From contig CALXGC010000168.1 in assembly GCA_944387755.1 (NCBI GenBank), positions 1 through 20,606 of the forward strand: DNA of 20,606 bases, in the 5' to 3' direction. The DNA comes from an uncultured Oscillospiraceae bacterium (GTDB lineage Bacteria; Bacillota_A; Clostridia; Oscillospirales; Oscillospiraceae). Below are positions 1 through 6,934 of this stretch, piece by piece. Position 1 is the stretch's first letter. Every line of letters begins with the position of its first letter. Both the position numbers and the translations under genes were made by a program. The notes below the pieces were generated by a model that saw only the letters and a list, made by a program, of their open reading frames with translations, had not been told where the DNA came from and searched no databases.

Positions 1-1
1 C

Positions 2-1141
2 CTGCTGGACGAGCTGGGGGCGGGCACCGACGAGGTGGAGGGCGCGGCTGTGGCGGCCGCCACGAGCGAAAGCGCCCGGGAGCGGCGGGCCCTGGTGGGG
101 GCCACCACACACTACGCCGAGCTGAAGGTGTACGCCATGACCACGCCGGGGGTGGAGAACGCCTCCTGCGAGTTCAATGTAGAGACCCTGGCCCCCACCT
201 ACCGGCTGATTCTGGGCATTCCCGGCAAGTCCAACGCCTTCGCCATCTCCCGCCGGCTGGGCCTGCCAGAATATATCATCGAGAAGGCCGCCGCCCGGCT
301 GGATGCGGAGAACGTGCGCTTTGAGGACGTGCTCACCAAGCTGGACCAGCAGCGCCAGGAGATGGAGAAGGAGCGCACCGAGGCCCGCCGCCTGAAGCTG
401 GAGATGGAGCAGTCCGCCGCCAAGGCCAAGGAGTACCGGGACAAGCTGGAGGCGGAGCGGGCAAAGGTGGTGGAGAAGGCCCAGGCGGAGGCCCGATCTA
501 TCATTGAAGAGGCACGGGCGGCCAGCGACCTGGCCCTGTCTGAGCTGAAGGAGCTCCAGAAGCGGAAGGACCTGGACTGGCAGCAGGTCAACGAGGGCCG
601 CGCCCAGGCCCGGCATCTGCTCAATGAGGCGGAGAAGAATATCGGCGGCCCTGTCCAGGAGCCGGAGGCGCCGCCCCCCACCCGGGACGCCAGGGCCGGG
701 GACACGGTGGAGCTGGTGTCCATGGGGACGCGGGCCACAGTGCTGTCGGTGAACAAGGACGGCACCCTCCAGCTCCAGGCCGGTATTTTGAAGATCTCCG
801 CCAAGCAGAGCGAGGTCCGCGTGGTGGAGGGGGAGACCGCCGCCCAGAAGGAGACCCGCAAAATCCTCCAGCGGGCGGAGCACACCCTCCGCTCCGCCGC
901 CCCCAGAGAGCTGGATCTGCGGGGCATGATGACCGACGAGGCCATTCTGGCCCTGGAGAACTTTTTGGACACCGCCATGATGGGAAAACTGGAAACCGTC
1001 ACCGTCATCCACGGCAAGGGTACCGGGGCCGTGCGGAACGCCGTGCGCAGCTACCTCAAGCGCAGCCGCTATGTGAAGTCCTTCCGCCCCGGCCGCTACG
1101 GCGAGGGAGAGGACGGCGTCACCGTGGTGGAGCAGAAATAG
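2..1141 (+). CDS. mutS2: Endonuclease MutS2, C-terminal part (5' end outside window)
   Basis: This is the C-terminal 379 residues of MutS2, a MutS-like ATPase with a nuclease tail. The family acts on branched DNA to limit recombination and, in Bacillus, on collided ribosomes. The fragment opens at the Walker B motif (LLDELGAGTD), then ATTHY, the GVENASCEFNVETL and PTYRL blocks typical of MutS2, a long charged coiled coil (about residues 100-210), a small KOW-like segment, and a C-terminal Smr domain from about residue 303 with ELDLRG and IHGKGTGAVR. The Smr domain separates MutS2 from mismatch-repair MutS. The reading frame is open to the window edge, so the GTG at 35 is internal and not a start. 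Two oddities near Walker B are Glu where Pro is usual after GTD, and a polar TSESA stretch where family members usually have a hydrophobic helix. No T-tailed terminator is visible after the stop. Confidence 0.95.
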   Translation: MLDELGAGTDEVEGAAVAAATSESARERRALVGATTHYAELKVYAMTTPGVENASCEFNVETLAPTYRLILGIPGKSNAFAISRRLGLPEYIIEKAAARLDAENVRFEDVLTKLDQQRQEMEKERTEARRLKLEMEQSAAKAKEYRDKLEAERAKVVEKAQAEARSIIEEARAASDLALSELKELQKRKDLDWQQVNEGRAQARHLLNEAEKNIGGPVQEPEAPPPTRDARAGDTVELVSMGTRATVLSVNKDGTLQLQAGILKISAKQSEVRVVEGETAAQKETRKILQRAEHTLRSAAPRELDLRGMMTDEAILALENFLDTAMMGKLETVTVIHGKGTGAVRNAVRSYLKRSRYVKSFRPGRYGEGEDGVTVVEQK

Positions 1142-1263
1142 AAGAACTGTCATTTTGACAGAATTCCCCGGACAAAGCGGAGAAAGAGCTGTATAAAAAC
1201 ACGAAATAAATTTTTGCCTGTATTTTTTCCCGGTGAAAACCCATAGATTTGTGAAAAATGTCA

Positions 1264-1293
1264 TTGACGGGAGCGGGATAAATCTGGTATGCT
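1264..1293 (+). promoter_or_regulatory. Sigma-A promoter of ptsH (extended -10)
   Basis: The -35 box TTGACG (1264-1269) and -10 box TATGCT (1288-1293) are 18 bases apart, and a TG lies one base before the -10 box (1285-1286), forming an extended -10. Transcription would start near 1300, leaving a leader of about 30 bases with GGAGG at 1316-1320. The rest of the 188-base gap before ptsH is AT-rich and holds no other feature I can support. Confidence 0.7.
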
Positions 1294-1329
1294 AAAAGCA
1301 CAATATGACGAGTGCGGAGGTACGGTTGT

Positions 1330-1593
1330 ATGTATAGTCAGGAAGCGGTCGTGAACAATCAGGTTGGGCTGCACGCCAGACCCGCCACGTTCTTTATCCA
1401 GAAGGCCAACGAGTTCAAGAGCGCGATCTGGGTGGAGAAGGACGAGCGGAAGGTGAATGCCAAGAGCCTGTTGGGCGTTCTGTCCCTGGGTATCGTGAAG
1501 GGCACCCCCATCAAGCTGATTGCGGACGGCCCCGACGAGAAGGAAGCGGTGGAGGCCCTGTATAAGATGATCTCCTCCGACTTCTCCGAGTAA
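1330..1593 (+). CDS. ptsH: Phosphocarrier protein HPr
   Basis: HPr is the small cytoplasmic phosphocarrier of the sugar phosphotransferase system. It takes phosphate from enzyme I on a histidine and passes it to the sugar-specific EIIA proteins. With the ATG at 1330 the protein is 87 residues and both signature residues fall at their canonical numbers: His15 in GLHARPA, and Ser46 in KSLLGVLSLGI, the HPr kinase/phosphorylase target used in Firmicutes carbon catabolite control. This, plus GGAGG at 1316-1320 nine bases upstream, fixes the start; the in-frame extension to 1312 has no ribosome site. The retained His15 argues against Crh. The gene is a single-gene unit with its own promoter and a terminator at 1611-1639. 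Enzyme I (6935-8554) is not adjacent, unlike the common ptsHI operon. Confidence 0.95.
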   Translation: MYSQEAVVNNQVGLHARPATFFIQKANEFKSAIWVEKDERKVNAKSLLGVLSLGIVKGTPIKLIADGPDEKEAVEALYKMISSDFSE

Positions 1594-1610
1594 GTCCCCA
1601 CGCCCCATGC

Positions 1611-1639
1611 AAAAGGCGCCGCGTTGCGGCGCCTTTTTT
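1611..1639 (+). terminator. Intrinsic terminator after ptsH
   Basis: An 8-bp perfect GC stem (GGCGCCGC 1615-1622 with GCGGCGCC 1626-1633) and a 3-base loop are followed by six Ts (1634-1639). Four As precede the stem. The next gene's ribosome site begins only about 13 bases later, so EcsC expression probably depends on read-through. Confidence 0.9.
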
Positions 1640-1667
1640 GATATTCAGCGAGAGAGGAGATACCGCC

Positions 1668-2459
1668 GTGAAAGATATGCCTGTATCCTATCCCAGACTG
1701 CTGGGCCGCCTGGAAAAGCAGGAGGCGCGGCTTTTGAAGGACGGACTTTCCCTGCCCCGCATGCAGACCGGTCTGGAGGAAAAAATTCCACTGAAGGTCC
1801 GCCAGACCCTGGAGGCCGCGTTTTACAAGGCCTTTCAGACGCTGTTCGCGCCGGGAGGCGCCAGACTGGTGGAAAAGACTATCCCGGTGGAGCGGCTGAA
1901 CCTGGAACAGCGCCTGTGGGAGGGGGCGCTCTCCCCGCAGGAGGAGCGGGCGCTGCTCCGGCAGATGGAGAGCGGCCGGCGGAAGGGCCAGGCCGGAGAG
2001 GTGCTCGCCGCCGGGGCAGAGGGGACGGCTCTGGGCCTGCTGGGCATTGGACTGCCGGACATCCCCGTGTTTTTGGCCCTGCTGCTGCGCAGCCTGTACC
2101 AGAGCGCCCTCCGGTACGGCTTCTCCTATGAGAGCGCGGAGGAGCGGACCTATGTGCTGCTCCTCCTCCAGGGGGCGCTGTCCCAGGGGGAGGAGCGGCG
2201 GGAGCTGAGCCGCCGGGCCGACCAGCTGGGGCGGGCCCTGGACCACGGCTGGCCGGCGTCCGTGGACCTGGAGGAGGAGACGAAGACCGCCGCCGCGCTT
2301 TTGGCCCAGAAGCTGCTGGCCGTCAAATTCGTCCAGGGCCTGCCGGTGGTGGGCGTCGTGGGCGGCGCGGTGAATTTCTCCGCCGCCGGGCGGGTCTCCC
2401 AGTGGGGGGCGCTGAAATATAAGAAGCGCTTTTTAGAGCGGAAGGTGCGGGGGCTGTGA
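1668..2459 (+). CDS. EcsC family protein
   Basis: This 263-residue protein matches the EcsC family (named after the third gene of the Bacillus ecs ABC-transporter operon), whose biochemical function is not established. Family-typical blocks are visible: a hydrophobic central segment GLLGIGLPDIPVFLALLLRS, then YGFSYESAEER, and a C-terminal KFVQGLPVVGVVGGAVN hydrophobic turn ending in KYKKRFLERK. The two hydrophobic stretches suggest membrane association, but there is no signal peptide. I choose the GTG at 1668 because GAGGAGA (1654-1660) sits seven bases before it; the ATG at 1677 is too far from that site. No ABC transporter genes flank it, unlike ecsAB, so a link to Ecs is not supported here. 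No promoter fits between the ptsH terminator and this gene. Confidence 0.85.
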   Translation: MKDMPVSYPRLLGRLEKQEARLLKDGLSLPRMQTGLEEKIPLKVRQTLEAAFYKAFQTLFAPGGARLVEKTIPVERLNLEQRLWEGALSPQEERALLRQMESGRRKGQAGEVLAAGAEGTALGLLGIGLPDIPVFLALLLRSLYQSALRYGFSYESAEERTYVLLLLQGALSQGEERRELSRRADQLGRALDHGWPASVDLEEETKTAAALLAQKLLAVKFVQGLPVVGVVGGAVNFSAAGRVSQWGALKYKKRFLERKVRGL

Positions 2460-2486
2460 GCTGCCTTTTCCCAGAAGAGCCTGCAC

Positions 2487-2659
2487 GGGCGGGTCTTGGA
2501 CCCGCCCCTGCGGCGGCTTCATCCACCACCCAAAACGGCGCGCCGAGTCGTCGCGCCCTACAGAAGGAACCAAAAGTGAGGCGGCGGGGGCAAGCCCCCG
2601 CCCTACGGGTTTCAGGAAAACCTTCCGGGATAGGGCAGGGGAGCCCCCTTGGGGCTCCC
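2487..2659. repeat. Cluster of four palindromic units in the ecsC-uvrC gap
   Basis: The 283-base gap between the EcsC gene and uvrC holds four GC-rich palindromes: 2487-2507 (9-bp stem GGGCGGGTC, 3-base loop), 2537-2557 (imperfect, GGCGCG/CGCGCC arms), 2583-2602 (9-bp stem GGCGGGGGC, 2-base loop) and 2639-2659 (9-bp stem GGGAGCCCC, 3-base loop). The second and third are each followed by the same GCCCTAC heptamer (2555-2561, 2600-2606). None has a T-tract, so they are not intrinsic terminators. The layout resembles REP/MITE-like modular intergenic repeats; copy number elsewhere cannot be judged from one window. The remainder up to 2742 holds only the uvrC ribosome site, and no clear promoter is seen. 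Confidence 0.7.
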
Positions 2660-2742
2660 GCCGGGATGCGCGCCGGGGACACCGGGCGGCAAAACATCCC
2701 GCGCGGAAAACACAAAGTAAAAGGGAGGCAGGAAAAGCACCC

Positions 2743-4590
2743 ATGACCTTTGACGAGTTAAAAGAAAAAGCCCATGCGCTGCCGTTGAAGCCTGGGGTGT
2801 ACATTATGCAGGACGCAAAGAGCGAGGTCATCTATGTGGGCAAGGCCAAGGCCCTGAAGAACCGGGTGTCTCAGTACTTTGCCAACCTGGCCTCCCACAC
2901 GGAGAAGACCCGCGCCATGGTGTCCCAGATTGACCACTTCGACGTCATCATCGCCGACAGCGAGTTTGAGGCGCTGATTCTGGAGAGCTCCCTGATTAAG
3001 CGCCACCAGCCCCGGTATAACATCCTGCTGAAGGACGACAAGGGCTATCCCTATATCCGCCTGTCCAGAGAGCCGTACCCCCAGTTCTCTCTGGCCAACC
3101 GGGTGGAGGAGGACGGAGCGCGGTATTTCGGTCCCTATGCCAGCCGCCGCAGCACCCAGGCGATTGTGGACGCCCTGCGCACAGCGCTGCGCCTGCCCAC
3201 CTGCCGGAAGAAATTTCCCAGGGACGTGGGAAAGGAGCGCCCCTGTCTGAATTTCCACATGGGCAAGTGCGACGGCTACTGCCGCTCGGAGAACATGAAG
3301 ACCCGGTACGACGAGGCCATCGCCCAGGCCGTCTCCCTGCTGGAGGGACGGTTTCAAGAGGTGAAGGCGCAGCTCACCGCCGGGATGGAGCAGGCGGCGG
3401 AGGAGCTGCGCTTTGAGAAGGCGGCGGAGCTGCGGGACCGGCTGAAGGCCATCGAGCTGTTGGGGGCCAGGCAGAAGGTGGTGGCCGGCGCTATGGCGGA
3501 CACCGACGTGGCCGGCTTCTTCCGGGGGACGGCCAAGAGCTGCTTTGTGGTGCTCCACTATGTGGATGGGGAGCTGGCCGCCAAGGATATGGAGCTGCTG
3601 GAGCCCCCCATGGAGGAGGATGAGGGGGAGGTTGTCTCCTCCCTGGTCCGGGCGTACTACGCGGGCCGGTCCAGCCTGCCCAAGCGGATTCTGCTCCCCT
3701 GCGAGCTGCCGGATCAGGTTCCCCTGAACAGAATGCTGTGCGAACAGGCGGGGGTCCGGGTGGAGCTGGTGACGCCCCAGCGGGGCGCCAAGATGGATTT
3801 GATCCGGCTGGCCAACCGGAACGCGGTGGAGGAGGCGGAGCGGGCCACCACCAGGGAGGAGCGGCAGAACAAGCTGCTGGAGGCCCTGGGGCGTATGCTG
3901 GGCCTGTCAGAGCCGCCTAAGCGGATGGAGTCCTATGACATCTCCAACACCGGCGCGGACGACATTGTGGCCTCTATGGTTGTCTTTGAAAACGGCCGGC
4001 CGCTGAAGCGGGACTACCGGCACTTTAAGCTCAGGGACATGGACGGCCCGGACGACTATGCCGCCATGGAGCAGGTGCTCACCCGGCGGTTCCGCCGCTA
4101 TCTGGACGGAGACGAGAAGTTCGGCGCGAAGCCGGACCTGCTGCTTATCGACGGCGGCGAAAATCATGTGCGGGTGGCGCAGCGGGTGCTGGAGGCCATG
4201 GACCTGCCCATCCCCGCCTTCGGCATGGTGAAGGACGACCGCCACCGCACCCGGGCGCTGGTGGCTCCGGACGGGCAGGAGATCGGCATTCAGGCCATTC
4301 CGGCGGTGTTCGCCCTCATCGGCCGGATTCAGGAGGAGACCCACCGGTTTGCCATCGAATTCAACCGCCAGCAGCGAAAAGGACGGGTCCAGGGCTCTGC
4401 CCTGGACAAGATCCCCGGCGTGGGCGAGGTCCGGCGGACCCAGCTTCTGAAGCGCTTCAAGAGCGTGAAGGCCATCCGGGAGGCCTCTCTGGAGGAGCTG
4501 GAAAAAGCTGTGCCCCGGAATACCGCCCAGGCGGTCTACCAATATTTCCGGGGAAATCAGAGCGATGCGGCTTGGGAGGACGGCGTATGA
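2743..4590 (+). CDS. uvrC: Excinuclease ABC subunit C (UvrC)
   Basis: UvrC makes the dual incisions of nucleotide excision repair after UvrA/UvrB find the lesion. The 615-residue length is normal. Domains in order are: N-terminal GIY-YIG nuclease (residues about 14-92, with GVY 18-20 and YVGKAKALKNR 31-41); four cysteines C154, C168, C176, C180 spaced as in the iron-sulfur cluster of UvrC; a UVR UvrB-binding helix pair (about 203-238); the RNase H-like C-terminal nuclease with SYDISN (Asp399), DDYAAM (437-442), LLIDGG (Asp470) and EETHRFA (His534); and tandem helix-hairpin-helix (about 553-602). All expected catalytic positions look intact. It starts the operon with the Nudix, rsmD, coaD and coiled-coil genes, and its stop overlaps the next start (ATGA at 4587-4590). 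Confidence 0.97.
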   Translation: MTFDELKEKAHALPLKPGVYIMQDAKSEVIYVGKAKALKNRVSQYFANLASHTEKTRAMVSQIDHFDVIIADSEFEALILESSLIKRHQPRYNILLKDDKGYPYIRLSREPYPQFSLANRVEEDGARYFGPYASRRSTQAIVDALRTALRLPTCRKKFPRDVGKERPCLNFHMGKCDGYCRSENMKTRYDEAIAQAVSLLEGRFQEVKAQLTAGMEQAAEELRFEKAAELRDRLKAIELLGARQKVVAGAMADTDVAGFFRGTAKSCFVVLHYVDGELAAKDMELLEPPMEEDEGEVVSSLVRAYYAGRSSLPKRILLPCELPDQVPLNRMLCEQAGVRVELVTPQRGAKMDLIRLANRNAVEEAERATTREERQNKLLEALGRMLGLSEPPKRMESYDISNTGADDIVASMVVFENGRPLKRDYRHFKLRDMDGPDDYAAMEQVLTRRFRRYLDGDEKFGAKPDLLLIDGGENHVRVAQRVLEAMDLPIPAFGMVKDDRHRTRALVAPDGQEIGIQAIPAVFALIGRIQEETHRFAIEFNRQQRKGRVQGSALDKIPGVGEVRRTQLLKRFKSVKAIREASLEELEKAVPRNTAQAVYQYFRGNQSDAAWEDGV

Positions 4591-5204
4591 ACCAAAACGA
4601 ACCCTGGCTCAAGTGGGCCAGCGAGCTCCAGAGCCTGGCCCAGGCCGGGCTGTACTACGGAAGGGACAAGTTTGACCGGCAGCGGTACGCCCGCGTCCGG
4701 GAGATTGCGGCGGAGATGATGGCCTGTCAGACGGGGCTGCCCCTGGAGACGGTAAAGGACGTCTTCTGCTGCGAGACGGGCTATCAGACCCCCAAGCTGG
4801 CCACCCGCGCCGCCGTCATCCAGGGGGAGAAAGTCCTGCTGGTGCGGGAGCCCAAGGGGTGGGCCCTGCCCGGCGGCTGGGTGGACGTGGACGTCTCCGT
4901 GGGGGAGAACGCGGTGAAAGAGGTGCGGGAGGAGGCCGGCCTGGAGGTCCAGGTCCAAAGGGTGATTGCCGTCCAGGACGGGGAGCGGCACCACAGCACC
5001 CGCTACCCCTGGAAGGTGTGCATTGTCTTTGTCCTGTGCCGCCTGCTGGGCGGGGAATTCCGGGAGAATCTGGAGACCGCCGAAAGCGGCTGGTTCACCC
5101 TGGAGGCGCTCCCGCCCCTGGACCTGGAGAAAACCACCCCGGAACAGCTCCGGATGTGCTTCGACGCCAGCCGGAGCGGGACCTGGGACACTATGCTGGA
5201 GTGA
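4587..5204 (+). CDS. NUDIX hydrolase with NUDIX_N_2-type N-terminal domain
   Basis: This 205-residue protein probably hydrolyses a nucleoside diphosphate linked to another group (ADP-ribose or a related substrate); the exact substrate cannot be read from sequence. The N-terminal 65 residues (WLKWASELQSLAQAGLYYGRD onward) match the helical domain found before the catalytic part of this subgroup. The Nudix fold follows, with ALPGGWVDVDVSVGEN and KEVREEAGL. In the Nudix box the first conserved Glu is Val and the Arg of REUxEE is Lys; the metal-binding EE pair is intact. The start is the ATG at 4587, overlapping the uvrC stop by four bases, with GGGAGGA at 4574-4580; an upstream in-frame codon at 4572 lacks this spacing. 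Translational coupling to uvrC is likely. Confidence 0.9.
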   Translation: MNQNEPWLKWASELQSLAQAGLYYGRDKFDRQRYARVREIAAEMMACQTGLPLETVKDVFCCETGYQTPKLATRAAVIQGEKVLLVREPKGWALPGGWVDVDVSVGENAVKEVREEAGLEVQVQRVIAVQDGERHHSTRYPWKVCIVFVLCRLLGGEFRENLETAESGWFTLEALPPLDLEKTTPEQLRMCFDASRSGTWDTMLE

Positions 5205-5232
5205 GAACAATCCAAAGAAAGGGAAGGACAGT

Positions 5233-5793
5233 ATGCGAGTTATTTCTGGAACCGCCCGCGGCCTGCGGCTCAATGAGCTGGAGGGGATGGAGACCCGTCC
5301 CACCACCGACCGGGTGAAGGAGGCTTTGTTCAGCATCATTCAGTTCGACGTGCCCGGCCGGGAGGCCCTGGACCTGTTCGCCGGAACCGGCCAGCTTGGC
5401 ATTGAGGCCCTCTCCCGCGGGGCGGCGGGGTGTACCTTTGTGGACCAGCGGCGGGACGCGGCGGCGCTGATACGGGAAAATCTGAAGCGCACGGGCCTGT
5501 CCGGACAGGCCAGGGTCATTCAGGGGGACGCCATCTCCTACCTTATGTCCTGCGGGGAGAAGTTCCACCTGATTTTCCTGGATCCGCCCTATGAGAGCGG
5601 CCTGCTGGAAAAGGCCATGGAGACCATCGCCGCATTTGACATTCTGGCGGAACATGGTATAATGGTCTGCGAAAGTCCGCTGAATCAGGTGCTGCCCCAA
5701 CTGTCTCAGCCCTATGAGCGTGGAAAAGATTACCGGTACGGGAAGATTAAGCTCACCGTCTTCCGGAGAGAGGGAGGGAAGCGCCGCCCATGA
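5233..5793 (+). CDS. rsmD: 16S rRNA (guanine(966)-N(2))-methyltransferase RsmD
   Basis: RsmD methylates G966 (E. coli numbering) of 16S rRNA using S-adenosylmethionine. The 186-residue protein has the family N-terminus MRVISGTARG, the RPTTDRVKEALF block, the SAM-binding loop ALDLFAGTGQLGIEALSRGA and the catalytic DPPY motif in LIFLDPPYES. The ATG at 5233 follows GGGAAGGA (5221-5228); the open frame extends upstream inside the Nudix gene but without family similarity. Its stop overlaps the coaD start by four bases (ATGA, 5790-5793). The rsmD-coaD pairing is a widespread arrangement in Firmicutes and supports both calls. Confidence 0.95.
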   Translation: MRVISGTARGLRLNELEGMETRPTTDRVKEALFSIIQFDVPGREALDLFAGTGQLGIEALSRGAAGCTFVDQRRDAAALIRENLKRTGLSGQARVIQGDAISYLMSCGEKFHLIFLDPPYESGLLEKAMETIAAFDILAEHGIMVCESPLNQVLPQLSQPYERGKDYRYGKIKLTVFRREGGKRRP

Positions 5794-6287
5794 GGACCGC
5801 GATTTACCCCGGAAGCTTTGACCCAGTGACCCTGGGCCATTTGAATATTATCAAGCGGGCCGCCGCGTGCTTTGACCGGCTGATTGTCTGCGTTATGATC
5901 AACTCCAAAAAACAGGGGATGTTCACCCCGGAGGAGCGGGTGGAGCTGCTGAAAAAGGCTACCGCGCGCTTCCCCAATGTGGAGGTGGACTTCTCCGACG
6001 GACTGCTGGCGGCCTATGCCAAACGCCGCCGGGCCCATGTGGTGGTAAAGGGCCTGCGGGCCGTATCCGACTTTGAACAGGAGGTCCAGATGGCGGTGAT
6101 CAACCGCAAGCTGAACCCCGGACTGGAGACCATGTTTCTGGCCTCCAGCGAGAAGTATACCTACCTGAGCTCTACAATTGTAAAAGAGATGGCCCGGTAC
6201 GGGACCGACTTGGGAGATTTCCTTCCCAGAGAAATTGTGGAGGATGTGAACCGGCGTATGCAGGAACTGCAGGAAAGGAAGGATTGA
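5790..6287 (+). CDS. coaD: Pantetheine-phosphate adenylyltransferase
   Basis: CoaD (PPAT) catalyses the fourth step of coenzyme A synthesis, joining 4'-phosphopantetheine and ATP to give dephospho-CoA. The 165-residue length is standard. The nucleotidyltransferase signature YPGSFDPVTLGH with the HxGH-like TLGH is at the N-terminus, followed by KGLRAVSDFEQEVQMA and the C-terminal ATP-binding YTYLSSTIVKEMA. In the more variable loop it carries NSKKQGMFTPEER. The start overlaps the rsmD stop (ATGA). The downstream coiled-coil gene begins two bases after its stop, so the two are almost certainly co-transcribed. Confidence 0.97.
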   Translation: MRTAIYPGSFDPVTLGHLNIIKRAAACFDRLIVCVMINSKKQGMFTPEERVELLKKATARFPNVEVDFSDGLLAAYAKRRRAHVVVKGLRAVSDFEQEVQMAVINRKLNPGLETMFLASSEKYTYLSSTIVKEMARYGTDLGDFLPREIVEDVNRRMQELQERKD

Positions 6288-6289
6288 CC

Positions 6290-6850
6290 ATGGCGATGCA
6301 AGTAGAAGAGTATCTGGACGAGTTATACAAAAAGGTGGACGATGCGAAAGCTGTCCCCCTGTCCAATGGAAAGTGCATGATCGAGCGGGATGATGTTTTG
6401 GATATCATTGACGAAATCCGCGCCCAATTTCCGGTGGAGCTGGCGGAAGCCAGGAAGCTTGTGGCCAGACGGGCGGACCTGGAGGCGGAGGCCAAGCGCA
6501 AGGCGGAGAATATCATTAAAAGCGCGGAGGAACGGGCCAAACAGATACTCTCCGAGGAGACCATTCTGCTGGAGGCCCGCCGGCGGGCCAATGAGATGGT
6601 GCAGCAGGCGGAGGAGCGCAGCCGCGAGATGGTCCAGCAGGCGGAGGATCGCAGCCGCGAGCTGAAGCGGTCCGCCCATGAATACTGCGAGGACGCCCTG
6701 CGCCGCACGGAGGAGGCGGTGTCCGAGGCGTATACGGAGATTAAACAGTCCCGCGCCAATTTCCGGGCGGCCTCCAACACCATGTCCGGCGCAGGCTCCG
6801 CCAACCCCCGGCCTGTGTACGACGCGGAGGCGGACAACGAGAAGGCTTAA
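6290..6850 (+). CDS. Coiled-coil protein of unknown function downstream of coaD
   Basis: This is a 186-residue hydrophilic protein with no signal peptide or membrane segment. The N-terminal 50 residues (QVEEYLDELYKKVDDAKAVPL, then IERDDVLDIIDEIRAQFP) resemble a small globular or DivIVA-like head. Residues about 52-155 form a long Ala/Glu/Arg-rich coiled coil reminiscent of ATP-synthase subunit b/E or DivIVA tails, and the tail is disordered (SNTMSGAGSANPRP). Such proteins are sometimes labelled ATPase on weak coiled-coil similarity; I do not support an enzymatic role. An 11-residue unit (EMVQQAE[ED]RSR) is duplicated in tandem. The ATG at 6290 has AGGAAAGGAAGGA just upstream; a TTG at 6284 overlapping the coaD stop is less likely. 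It is the last gene of the uvrC operon, closed by the terminator at 6855-6898. A scaffold or cell-division-associated role is a guess. Confidence 0.75.
   Translation: MAMQVEEYLDELYKKVDDAKAVPLSNGKCMIERDDVLDIIDEIRAQFPVELAEARKLVARRADLEAEAKRKAENIIKSAEERAKQILSEETILLEARRRANEMVQQAEERSREMVQQAEDRSRELKRSAHEYCEDALRRTEEAVSEAYTEIKQSRANFRAASNTMSGAGSANPRPVYDAEADNEKA
6593..6658 (+). repeat. Tandem 33-base in-frame duplication
   Basis: Two adjacent 33-base copies (6593-6625 and 6626-6658) differ at only two positions: a silent G/C in a Val codon, and G/T giving Glu versus Asp. Each encodes 11 residues, one coiled-coil hendecad, so the duplication lengthens the coil without breaking its phase. Confidence 0.9.
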
Positions 6851-6854
6851 CCAC

Positions 6855-6898
6855 AAATCCCCCGGCACGGCGGCATGGCCCTGTGCCGGGGGATTTTT
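6855..6898 (+). terminator. Intrinsic terminator of the uvrC-coaD operon
   Basis: A 14-bp perfect stem (6855-6868 with 6883-6896; core TCCCCCGGCAC/GTGCCGGGGGA) with a 14-base loop ends in five Ts (6894-6898). It lies only 36 bases before the ptsI start, leaving almost no room for a separate ptsI promoter. Confidence 0.92.
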
Positions 6899-6934
6899 AA
6901 AAGCAGATGGAAACGATGGGGAGGAGGAGCAGAG

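Noticed and set aside
1147..1161. CTGTCA-TTT-TGACAG hairpin after mutS2 as a terminator
   Set aside because: Only 6 bp, half AT, and not followed by a T-tract; insufficient to call.
2456..2746. 96-codon open frame in the ecsC-uvrC gap
   Set aside because: It is translated palindromic repeat, with no ribosome site and low-complexity Gly/Pro/Arg sequence.
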